A stretch of 64,000 bases of DNA from Deltaproteobacteria bacterium (GTDB taxonomy: Bacteria > Desulfobacterota > Desulfarculia > Adiutricales > Adiutricaceae). This document shows positions 37,201 through 44,095 of the stretch, in pieces. The stretch is from positions 1 through 64,000 of the forward strand of contig JAISCZ010000091.1 of assembly GCA_031265205.1 (NCBI GenBank), read 5' to 3'. Made by a program: the position numbers and the translations under genes. The notes under the pieces were generated by a model. It was not told the DNA's origin. It saw only the letters and a program-made list of their open reading frames with translations, and searched no databases. How positions within the stretch are numbered: the stretch's first letter is position 1; every line of letters starts with the position of its first letter.

Positions 37201-37833
37201 AACGGCCTGGGCCCGAAGGCCGTATTGGGCCGCGCGGACTTCCACGAGCGCGCTCGCCTCCTTTCCGGCGACAATCGCCGCGAGGGGCCAATGGCCGGGA
37301 GAGTCGGGGGGAATAAGGTCGCGAAGGACAATTTTCCCGCCCTCGCCCGTCTCGCGGGGGATATCCCGTAAATTAGGCCACCGCGGCGAGGGGACAAACC
37401 TCAATATGGTCCCCGCCGGAGCGAAACCCTGGCCCTCGCGGAGGACCAGGGCCAGATCTCCCGGCGTTCCCGCCACGAGGGACTCTCCCGCGGCGCTGAG
37501 GGCGTAGAGGCCGTCGCCGCGCGCGCCATTGGCGAAAACGCCTGGGGACGGCGAAGAACCCAAGGAGGTCGAGGAACCCAAGGAGGGCGAGGAACCCAAA
37601 GAACCCAGAGAGTCATGGCCCCCGTTGGCGGCCGAAACCTTAGGCGCGTCCGAGTTTTGGAGACGGTTTTTGGCGATCGCGCGCGAAAGAAGGATGGGAC
37701 GACTATCAAGATCCGCGAGCGCGCTCTCGTCGCGGGAAACCTGGGGGCTATTGCCGCCGCAGCCGCTTAATCCCAAGATAAAACTAAAAGCCAGAAGAAA
37801 AACGCAAAGTTCGCTCAAAGCGACGCGCCGCAT
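34222..37833 (-). CDS. Inverse autotransporter adhesin (intimin/invasin type) with lipoprotein signal
   Basis: An outer-membrane adhesin of about 1203 residues. I start at the ATG at 37833 (GAGGG upstream) because it gives a compact lipoprotein signal ending in GLSGCGG; an earlier start at 37881 would put 16 residues before it. After a linker with two Ig-like repeats, a 12-strand barrel of the intimin/invasin (IAT_beta) family spans roughly 370-640. It is recognisable by FGLNIFGDWDLIRRHARLGG and by ERPARGFDLRARGYWPW, the family hallmark. Several Ig-like (Big) domains follow, with repeated blocks such as LTALKGGSLSP and LVALKPTGPLS. Classical members carry LysM and no lipid anchor, so this arrangement is unusual. 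It lies inside the type IVB gene array, which suggests contact with a recipient or host cell. Confidence 0.85.
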   Translation of the reverse strand: MRRVALSELCVFLLAFSFILGLSGCGGNSPQVSRDESALADLDSRPILLSRAIAKNRLQNSDAPKVSAANGGHDSLGSLGSSPSLGSSTSLGSSPSPGVFANGARGDGLYALSAAGESLVAGTPGDLALVLREGQGFAPAGTILRFVPSPRWPNLRDIPRETGEGGKIVLRDLIPPDSPGHWPLAAIVAGKEASALVEVRAAQYGLRAQAVPRDFDPQKRSFDARVFFTANGAPVPAGTRARFRKSPSLPNLREDWRTADSSGSVLIRGLTVLDEGALLEAQIGEGEPVAGRLFPRAPSPEPEMAPPANPSSDQLERLGALLSAASSAGGESLIQRGANLGLQKISAQIAAKLAPQGNSRVSLAVGPNFALTAAADFLYPFHDGEKVTAFVQTGARYRGNSAFIAHLGLGTRFFSAPEMGFGLNIFGDWDLIRRHARLGGGLELFYKLLRLSSNLYYPISHWKESRDYPGALERPARGFDLRARGYWPWSDKLSFSLAYENFRGAHVGGAGLFDQPEAGAARSNGVWALGARFTPTPTVSFEYTERIGKIEKGREVAVFFNPLRLGTESQNKGPLPVESRFDFVERRYDMPLDYRAEKLYVISLARREGNVYYFRVTNSLNVPWKDEKVLLRAETSGFAIRHPELNHLQSVFATDGDGLISVLFVPAPGVTAGTVSVSAGDAQKSFPLTFTAEPASPPPTQEEGYRVIYIGPEGQNVHVFRVVDLNDLPAANVSVAFNTQSPGIPVADPEGDAPREIFVSDGEGYIRIKLLPGDLSESEVTIVATPPVGEEGEFTVPLLYALSLKASPLSLEYLAAQEVDFSLELNGEPLAAGLVTSFHAANGDFAGLPESAVSAPGGKIKASGLTALKGGSLSPVRAKVGGEYSNGVTFTASALGNFTLEANRDSLEFLTPTEIVFSFSYKGVALPAGVSVTFKAAEGDFTGLPANAVTGAGGKVAVAGLVALKPTGPLSIGGQVGGRDANDVSLAVSAVGSLSLATTEPYLDFLSGARRVFTLRYNGYPLPEGLAATFAHDPARLQGLVGALTVASGGAVTADSLKALTPKGPITLTASVGSLVSNPLDLEVRVHGFALSMEMELIPAPVLDDPGLGNGLVIKPCVNYAATMTFKYLGELLRDAPLQISGLGLSVPGEISGSDGWGSIAGNIFFDRTDQTGYLSDPYYHALLGDADIPLLGPYPQSFKECQ

Positions 37834-38263
37834 AAAAACCCTCGCGAAACAAGGCAGCGTCTTGGAAAAAGACGCGCTCAAAGGGAAATAGCCCTGAAGC
37901 GGATATAGCCGTTGAAAAAATATGGGTTTAAGGAAATGACTCGCGCCAAAACGGCGGAGGCGATCTTGGGTGGGACGGTATGGCTCAAGATGGCGCTCCT
38001 CTCTATAAAAGACGAAAAAGGCGATTGCCCGCCCAGGCGAGGCTTGGCGCGGGCGGAATGGAAAAAGGCGGAAAGCCCGTCATGGAAGGCCGGAAAAGGC
38101 CGGAATCGGCGGCCCAGGGTTTCATCGCGAACGCGCCGGGAAGATTGACGCGCGGGTCCGCGACTAAAGGCGCGGCGCTCCGCGTCCAAGGGCGCGGCGC
38201 TCCGCGCGTCCAATGGCGCGGCGCTCCGCGCGTCCAAGGGCGCGGCGCCGAGCCGTCGCGCGG
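37834..38263. other. Spacer with 22-24-bp repeats
   Basis: About 430 bp with no gene. At 38167-38250 a GC-rich unit, gcgcggcgctccgcg(cg)tccaa, is repeated three and a half times. Confidence 0.6.
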
Positions 38264-39232
38264 CTAAACAAGCGGGTCAAGGGCGACGGCGGAGATTTCG
38301 AGGATATAGTCTTTGATCCTCTCGGCCGCGGAAACGGCGAGGGGAAACGCGTAGGGTCGCTTCAGAAAGATGGCTATCCACTGGCTCGCGCTCGCGGAGT
38401 CCCGCGCGGGAACGAACGCCAAGCCAAGATCGATGGACAGCGCCCAGGAGGCTATTTGCGCGCGCAATTCTTCCAGCGCGCGCTCTTCCGTGCCCCGCGC
38501 GCCCATCTCCCGCGCCAAGCGCGTTTTGTGGCCGGTCCAGCGCGCCAGCTCGCGGAAAAAGGCTGAGAAAAAGGCCGCGGTAGAGGCGAAACGGTCCCAG
38601 GGAGGAAGGCGAATCCGGTCCGCCCGCGCGGAATAGAAAGGCCCTTCCGCGCGGTCAAAGGAGAGAGCGGCCCCGGACTTGCGCGCGATCTCTTCCGCCA
38701 GGCGCGTGGGATCCCTTTTAGGCTTGGCGCGCGTTCGGGGCGGCGGGGGAGCGCCGCGCCAGTCAGTTAAATCGGCGTAATTGTAGACGCTAAAATACCT
38801 GACCCGCGGTTGGGCGTATTCCACCATGGCGGTTACCGGTTCCGCGGGAGATTTATCCAGAAGGTTATCGAGGCTCCGAATGGTCACCCTTTCGCTCCAC
38901 CGCCAGAACTCGACAGAAAGGGCTCTCGCCTTTTCGCGGAGGATAAGATTCGCCGCGCGGGCTTGCTTGAAGCTCACCCAGCGGGGATCCGGAAGTCCCA
39001 TGGCGATTAAGGCGAGCCTGTTGAGACCCCGATAAGCGAGACCGGAAACCGGGTTGAAGGGCGCGAAATCCGCGTCGGGGTTCCAGGGTTTCTGCCAGGG
39101 GGCTTGGTTCTCGCGCAGAAGGTTGAGCGTCTTCTCCGTGAGGAAAAGACGGTGATCCTGGGGCCAATCGAGCGAATAAAGAACGATGGGCGCTCGGTCC
39201 GCCGCGAGAGCGGGAGATTTATCGTTTTTCAC
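38264..39232 (-). CDS. ArdC-like anti-restriction protein lacking the zinc motif
   Basis: A 322-residue protein with the architecture of ArdC, a plasmid protein that protects incoming single-stranded DNA. The N-terminal ssDNA-binding-type domain has APWQKPWNPDADFAPFNPVS, YRGLNRLALIAMG and PRWVSFKQA. The C-terminal zincin-like domain has FYSARADRIRLPPWDRFAST and TGHKTRLAREMG, followed by EELRAQIASW. In active members the segment reads HELxHxTGH; here it is RELARWTGH, with both metal-binding histidines replaced by arginine, so peptidase activity should be lost. The start codon is GTG at 39232. ArdC genes usually travel on conjugative elements, which supports a conjugative origin for the surrounding locus. 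Confidence 0.8.
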   Translation of the reverse strand: MKNDKSPALAADRAPIVLYSLDWPQDHRLFLTEKTLNLLRENQAPWQKPWNPDADFAPFNPVSGLAYRGLNRLALIAMGLPDPRWVSFKQARAANLILREKARALSVEFWRWSERVTIRSLDNLLDKSPAEPVTAMVEYAQPRVRYFSVYNYADLTDWRGAPPPPRTRAKPKRDPTRLAEEIARKSGAALSFDRAEGPFYSARADRIRLPPWDRFASTAAFFSAFFRELARWTGHKTRLAREMGARGTEERALEELRAQIASWALSIDLGLAFVPARDSASASQWIAIFLKRPYAFPLAVSAAERIKDYILEISAVALDPLV

Positions 39233-39491
39233 GGTTTGTCCTTAAGGAGGGACGGCAAGCGTGAACGTCGCCGGAGACGCGCCCGCGTCAGAAGCTTTCC
39301 TTCCTTTTTCTTCGGAAGGCGACCGGAGTTCCCCCTGGGTCCGGCGAAGCCGCGGCGCGGCTTTAGCGGACCCAGGGGGCGACAGGTTCCGGCGAGGGGG
39401 CGTTCGGCGCGCGCGTTGAGGGGCGCCTTCACTCTGAAATTGGCGAAAAAGAAGCCGCGCGCGCTTTCAGACGCTCTCCCCCATCTTCCCT

Positions 39492-40241
39492 TTAGTTAAT
39501 CAGGTCGTCGCGGTCCCGCGGGCGCGTCCTCCGGCGCAAATAGAGAGGGAGACTCGCGCCCACGCGAGAAATCTGGACGGCGACTCCGCCGAACTCGTTT
39601 TCTAACGGATCCGGAGGCCCTTCAAGATAGATATCGCTGGCCAAGACTAAGAGTTCCGCGCCGCGCCTCAGGCGCGAATCGGGCGCCTCCGCGGAAAGTT
39701 CCCCCAAGACGTTTAAGAAAAGGTGATTTTTTACGGCCCCTTTCCGTTCGGTTAAGTGAAGCGAAAACTCTCCGTGGCGGCGATGGGACGCGCCCGCGAA
39801 AGTTCCGTAGATATAGTGAAGCGAAGAGGGCGTGGGGACGCGGCGGCGCTCCAAAATCCCTCCCCAGGGCAGGGAGCCGCGAAAAAAGGTTTTTTCCGCG
39901 CCGCTTGAGTTCCCCGTTTCGCGGTCCGTGGTGACCCAAAGACTTGAAAACTCGGCGAGAAGCCCTTCTCCCGCTTTAACGTTCAGATCCTCAAAAGCGC
40001 GGATCCTTTGCTCGTCGTTAATCTCCAAGTGGTAGGAGGTAAAGAGTTTGGGGGGGCGGACCGTTTCCGGGGCGCGAGGGCTCGCGCGCAATTTCCGGAA
40101 ATTATTTTGGGCCAGAATTCGCCGCGCTTTGGGCCAAGCCGGGCCTTCCAAGACTAAGGTCATGGACGGTTCCGAGGCGGCTTGGGGAGTTTTTATCTCC
40201 AGCAAGCGGCCATAGACGTAATGAATGGGTGATAAGGGCAA
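39492..40241 (-). CDS. Unknown protein with two related halves
   Basis: I do not recognise this 249-residue protein. It has an internal duplication: SPIHYVYGRLLEIKTP near residue 4 and SSLHYIYGTFAGASH near 140 start similar halves, each continuing into a beta-strand pattern (SMTLVLEG, FSLHLTER). A later segment AELLVLASDIYLEGPPDP leads to an Arg-rich C-terminus. No signal peptide or membrane span is visible. A TTG serves as start, with AGGA about 8 nt upstream. It lies between dotM and the ArdC-like gene on the same strand, so a role in the transfer system or in DNA handling is possible. The C-terminal basic tail would suit nucleic acid or membrane contact. Confidence 0.65.
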   Translation of the reverse strand: MPLSPIHYVYGRLLEIKTPQAASEPSMTLVLEGPAWPKARRILAQNNFRKLRASPRAPETVRPPKLFTSYHLEINDEQRIRAFEDLNVKAGEGLLAEFSSLWVTTDRETGNSSGAEKTFFRGSLPWGGILERRRVPTPSSLHYIYGTFAGASHRRHGEFSLHLTERKGAVKNHLFLNVLGELSAEAPDSRLRRGAELLVLASDIYLEGPPDPLENEFGGVAVQISRVGASLPLYLRRRTRPRDRDDLIN

Positions 40242-40305
40242 AATGGCGATCCTTTCGTCAGTATAAAAACGGATAAGAAGGCGGAAGCCACGAACGCTTA
40301 GGGCT

Positions 40306-42816
40306 TTAGGTTTTCTTGCTTTTTCGCCACGGCTTCGACCTTTGGGGAGCCTTTTTCTTGAGAATCCCCTTCTTGGGAGTCGCCTTTTTGATAGCTCCTT
40401 TATGGAGAGCCGTTTTAATGGGCTTACCCGCTTCCCCCGGCTCCTTTTTGGGAGTAGGGGTTTTGCTCGGCTTCTTTTGGGAAGCAGGCGTTTTGCTCGG
40501 CTCCTTTTTGGGAGTCAGGGTTTTGCCCGTCTCCTTTTTGGGAGTCGGCGTTTTGCTCGGTTCCTTATGGGAAATGGCCACTTTGCTTGGCTCATTGTTG
40601 GGAGTCGGGGTTTTGCTCGGCTTCTTTTGGGAAGCCGCCGTTTTGCTAGGCTCCTTTTTGGGAGTCGAGGTTTTGCTCGGATCCTTTTGGGAGGCCGGCG
40701 TTTTGCTCGTCTCCTTTTGAGGAGTCAGGGTTTTGCTCGTTTCCTTTTTGGGAGTCGGGGTTTTGCTCGGATCCTTTTGGGAAGCCGGCGCTTTCTCCGG
40801 CAGCTTTTGGGAAGCTTTAGCTTTGCTCGGTTTCTTATGGGAAGTTGCCGCTTCGTCCGGCCCCTTTTTGGGAGTCGGCGCTTTGTCCGGCTCCTTTTTT
40901 GGAGTAGCCGTTTTGCTTGACTCCTTCGGGGAAGTTGTCGCTTCGAGCGGCTTCTTAAGGATAGTTTCCGATTTAAAAGACGCCGAAAGGCTCTTCGGAG
41001 GAGTGGCTTGAGGAGAAAGCTCGCGCTGTGGAAGCTCCCCAATGGGCGAGGAGGTTATGGCGTTAGCTGGAAGCGGCGATTTTTGGGGAGCCTTAAGGCT
41101 CGCTTCGGAGGCGAGGGGTTTGGAGTTCAGGGGCGTTATCGCGGCCTTGGGCGAGTCCGCGACGCTTGGGCTGTTTCCAGACGCGGCGGCGAGGCTCAGA
41201 GGCGAAATGGCGGCACTTTGGGCGGGAAGAGTCTCGACGGGGATGGGCGCGATTGCGGAAGGTTTCCTCGAGGGGAAAGAAAGAGGCGGGCCGCTGAGGC
41301 TTTTTAAGGCGCGATTCGGGGATTTTTCCCTTTCCAGGACGGTTTGGGGCTTCGCGCCCGCGCCTTTCGCGGGAGAGGCGGCCGGAGCGCTGGCGCGGTT
41401 GGAGTCAGCGGCGCCAGCCGCGTCGCCGGACCTGGAGGAGTCGCTGGAGTTAAGGGGATTGAGGGGCGGCGGGGGGCTTTGCGGGGGGAAGGAAAGCCCC
41501 GTCATGGGTTTAACGCCCTGCAGAAAACCTTGGACGCCCAGCGGCGTATTTCTTTTCCTTTCCGGGGAGACGGGGGCGTTGGGCGCCTTGGTCGGAGTGA
41601 AGGGGAGCGCAGCGTTGGAGGGGATAAAGCGGGCCTCCGGGGGCAGGGGAGGCGACTCAAGCTCGACCGCGATCGCGAAGGGTCCCTGTAAGGTCCCAGG
41701 GAGCCAGTTTTCGGCTTTTAGGGCCTCCGTAAAGCTGGCCAAGGCCCCGCTGACGCTGGGCTCCGTTAATGAAGAGCCCTCCCTTTCCTCGGAGAGGTAG
41801 TGGGCGTACGCGCCGGCGGCCTCGCTCCAGACCGCTTTTTCCTCGTTCCGCCTGAGGGCGTAGTAAAGGGCGCGGGAGTGGGGCTTGAGCCAGAGGAGCG
41901 CCGCGGAGGGAAGAGGGCCATTGGCGAGGGCGAGTTTTCCGAGAGCGATAAAGAAGACGTTGACGAAGCTCTGGTGACGCGCCAGTTCTTCGGGCTGAAA
42001 GTATCGCCACCAAGCCAGGGCGTCGTTTAAGTTTGTCTCCTGGGCGGCGAGAGCGGGGCTATTCGGGCCGCTTTCCAGAAGAGAGAAAAGCTCTAAGGCC
42101 CTTTCTTTTTCGTCGTTGGCGAAAGCGAACAGAGCGGTTGCCAAGGCTTTTTCGGGAAGGGAAAGGGACAGGAGATCCCCGTCAAAACGGCGCCCCAATT
42201 GCTCGCCGAAGACGCGCTCCATTTCCCGCGTTTGGGTCTGGTTGGCTTTTCCCAGGGCGACGGAATCGGGCCGGGGCAGGCCCGTTTTGAAGTCCACGAT
42301 ATCCTCGCTCCGGTAGGCCTCTCCCAGCGGGTCCAAAAGAAGCTTACGCGGAGCCGCGAAGAGAATGGGGCTCAGTCCCGGGCCCCAAGCGCCTTGGGCG
42401 CTGGGCCGCGAGAGGTTTTCCCGCGCCGGGGGACAAATAATCGGAAAGAGCGGGGCGCTGGCGGGAAGGCTTTGCCGGTTAGCGTCGCGGTTTTTTTCGC
42501 GCGAGACGAGGAGGAGAAAAAGAAGCGCCGCGAGGGGCGGGAAGAGTTCCCAAGGTAAAGAGGCGAGGGAATTGAGCGTTTCTTGGAGCCAGGCGCGGAG
42601 GTTTTCCACCAGGGTCCCCAAGCTTGGGAAAAGGGAAAAAAGGCCCGCGCCGTCAGCGCTCAGGGAAGCGGGATGGGGAAGAGTTCCGGAGAGGGCGCCG
42701 AAACGGCGGCTCAAAAAGGGGATAACGATGGGAGAGAGCGCGACGATAATAACAAGGCGCGTCAGTATTTTGCGGAGAAGGCCCGTGGGGGCGCCGGTGG
42801 ATGGATGGGAGCGCAT
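40306..42816 (-). CDS. dotM: Type IVB coupling-complex protein DotM/TrbA-like with repeat tail
   Basis: An 836-residue relative of DotM/IcmP (IncI TrbA), which forms the coupling subcomplex with DotL at the inner membrane. Two hydrophobic segments lie near 12-32 and 92-112. The family core is clear in RHQSFVNVFFIALGKLALAN, then ALLWLKPHSRALYYALRR and AVWSEAAGAYAHYLSEE (about 280-355). Legionella DotM is about 380 residues. The extra half is a Pro/Ser-rich linker followed by sixteen 10-residue repeats (SKTPTPKKEP type, about 634-793) and a very basic end. GGAGG stands 5 nt before the ATG. The cationic tail could bind DNA, acidic substrates or membrane. Recognition rests on the core motifs only. 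Confidence 0.85.
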   Translation of the reverse strand: MRSHPSTGAPTGLLRKILTRLVIIVALSPIVIPFLSRRFGALSGTLPHPASLSADGAGLFSLFPSLGTLVENLRAWLQETLNSLASLPWELFPPLAALLFLLLVSREKNRDANRQSLPASAPLFPIICPPARENLSRPSAQGAWGPGLSPILFAAPRKLLLDPLGEAYRSEDIVDFKTGLPRPDSVALGKANQTQTREMERVFGEQLGRRFDGDLLSLSLPEKALATALFAFANDEKERALELFSLLESGPNSPALAAQETNLNDALAWWRYFQPEELARHQSFVNVFFIALGKLALANGPLPSAALLWLKPHSRALYYALRRNEEKAVWSEAAGAYAHYLSEEREGSSLTEPSVSGALASFTEALKAENWLPGTLQGPFAIAVELESPPLPPEARFIPSNAALPFTPTKAPNAPVSPERKRNTPLGVQGFLQGVKPMTGLSFPPQSPPPPLNPLNSSDSSRSGDAAGAADSNRASAPAASPAKGAGAKPQTVLEREKSPNRALKSLSGPPLSFPSRKPSAIAPIPVETLPAQSAAISPLSLAAASGNSPSVADSPKAAITPLNSKPLASEASLKAPQKSPLPANAITSSPIGELPQRELSPQATPPKSLSASFKSETILKKPLEATTSPKESSKTATPKKEPDKAPTPKKGPDEAATSHKKPSKAKASQKLPEKAPASQKDPSKTPTPKKETSKTLTPQKETSKTPASQKDPSKTSTPKKEPSKTAASQKKPSKTPTPNNEPSKVAISHKEPSKTPTPKKETGKTLTPKKEPSKTPASQKKPSKTPTPKKEPGEAGKPIKTALHKGAIKKATPKKGILKKKAPQRSKPWRKSKKT
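40430..40925 (-). repeat. 30-bp tandem repeat in dotM (16 units)
   Basis: Sixteen in-frame 30-bp units encode decapeptides such as SKTPTPKKEP, SKTPASQKDP and SKTAASQKKP. Units vary mostly by whole-codon changes, so the array is kept in frame. Confidence 0.9.
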
Positions 42817-42830
42817 ATATCCTCCGTGGG

Positions 42831-43376
42831 TTATTTCTGGCCGTTGGCGCGGGCGAGGGTAGCGTTAACGTTAAGGTTGGCGGATAAGCGAAGGGCTCTG
42901 GCGAGATAGATCCCGCGCCTTTCGGGGTCGCGGCTGTGGTAGAGGGAGACGGCGCGGAAGGGATTGGCTTCTTCTTTTAAGTGATGGCGGAGAAGCCAGG
43001 CGCCCACGGCCACGTTGACGCAGCCGTTATCCCGCAAAAGTTCCCTCGTGATTCCCAAAGCGTTCAGCTTGGGGAGCCAAAGGGTGTTGATTTGCATGGG
43101 CCCAAGGTCGTGGCTGCCGTTGGAGTTGGGGCTTTCCAGGCCGATGGCGCCTCCCTCGACGTTGAGGACGATGAGGATTAGGGCCAAGGGCACCGCGAAT
43201 TTTTCCCCGCTTTCCGCCAGGCACTGGTAAGTTAAGGGTGAAAGTTCCGCCATGGCCGGCCTCGGGCCCGCGAGGACGGGCCCGATGCTCAAGATAAGAC
43301 CGAGAGCGAGCCACGTTTTCCCAAAGAGGCGCGCCGCCAAAGATTTCCGGGAGCGCGGATGGCTTGGGCGTTCCAT
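42831..43376 (-). CDS. VirB1-like lytic transglycosylase
   Basis: A secreted peptidoglycan-cleaving enzyme of about 181 residues. I start at the ATG at 43376, which has AGGAG 7 nt upstream; an ATG at 43412 is also open. A signal peptide runs to about residue 43 (LALGLILSIGPVLAG). The lysozyme-like SLT fold follows: the catalytic Glu in LIVLNVEGGAIG, then SNGSHDLGPMQINTLWLPKL, and NVAVGAWLLRHHLKE. Type IV secretion loci encode such enzymes to open the cell wall for the envelope-spanning channel. It lies 14 nt upstream of dotM, so it is cotranscribed with the coupling-complex gene. Confidence 0.88.
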   Translation of the reverse strand: MERPSHPRSRKSLAARLFGKTWLALGLILSIGPVLAGPRPAMAELSPLTYQCLAESGEKFAVPLALILIVLNVEGGAIGLESPNSNGSHDLGPMQINTLWLPKLNALGITRELLRDNGCVNVAVGAWLLRHHLKEEANPFRAVSLYHSRDPERRGIYLARALRLSANLNVNATLARANGQK

Positions 43377-43436
43377 CGGGGCGCTCCTGAGCGCTAAACT
43401 GAATAAAGGCATAAAAAATCCGTTAAAGTTCCCGTT

Positions 43437-43510
43437 AAGGGAGGCTCGCGCTAAAGGGAGACTCGCGCTAAAGGAAGGCTCGCGCTAAAAGGAAGGCTCG
43501 CGTTAAAAGG
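43437..43510 (-). repeat. 17-18-bp repeats before the transglycosylase gene
   Basis: About four copies of ggaaggctcgcgctaaaa with small changes fill the 155-bp gap between the 183-residue DsbC-like gene and the transglycosylase gene. They add spacing in an otherwise tightly packed array. Confidence 0.75.
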
Positions 43511-43531
43511 AAGGATTTCGTAAAAAGAAGG

Positions 43532-44083
43532 TTACGGGAAGAAAAAGCTCATTCGCTTTAAAGCCTCGGCCTCCGAGACCCATTTGGTCCACGCGAAAAG
43601 TTCCTTCCGTCCCCAAAGCAGCGCCGGGCGCGCGCCGAAATAGCGGCTCTGGGAAAGTTTCCAAAAGAGGGTGGTGTTAACGAGGACCCAGGAAGCCGAA
43701 AGGCAGAAGGAGGACTCTTGGCCTTCCCCAGCTCTTTTCAGGAGGCTGAAGTACTCGTCTTGGGACAGGCCCCATAAAAAGGAATTGAGTTCAAAAGGTT
43801 GCCGTCCCTGAAACAAGCGCCCCGTGGCCAAAAAAAGGTCGCCCCAGGGAAGGGAGCCGGGAAGGAGATGGACGGGGATCCAGCGGATTAAGATCCCCCT
43901 GGCGCTCGCCTCGCGGGGAAAAATTCCTTCCCGAAGCGTCTTGAATTCCACTGACAGAGGGTCAAAGAAGACATAAAGATCGCCGACCCAGGGCGTGAGC
44001 CCTTTGGGAGCCTCCTGGCTAAAACCTTTGAGGAGGGGAAGGAGCGTCGCCCCTTCCCCTTTAAAGCTGATTTCGCTTTCCAC
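43532..44083 (-). CDS. Short TrbB/DsbC-like protein without cysteines at the active site
   Basis: A 183-residue protein that is a clear paralogue of the C-terminal domain of its upstream neighbour: FFDPL is shared, and IPVHLLPGSLPWGDLFLATG matches VPIATLEGSLVYGERYLATG. This is the pattern of DsbC/DsbG-type thioredoxin folds, where FxDPxCxYC carries the redox site. Here the sequence is FFDPLSVEF, with no cysteine, so it cannot act as a disulfide isomerase. It has no signal peptide. The GTG at 44083 follows GGAGAGG and lies 12 nt after the neighbour's stop. IncI plasmids encode one DsbC-like TrbB near trbA; here there are two, both changed. Confidence 0.75.
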   Translation of the reverse strand: MESEISFKGEGATLLPLLKGFSQEAPKGLTPWVGDLYVFFDPLSVEFKTLREGIFPREASARGILIRWIPVHLLPGSLPWGDLFLATGRLFQGRQPFELNSFLWGLSQDEYFSLLKRAGEGQESSFCLSASWVLVNTTLFWKLSQSRYFGARPALLWGRKELFAWTKWVSEAEALKRMSFFFP

Positions 44084-44095
44084 GCGCCTCTCCGT

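Noticed and set aside
40430-40925. CRISPR-like regular repeat
   Set aside because: The 30-bp units are in frame, without spacers, and encode a decapeptide repeat in DotM.
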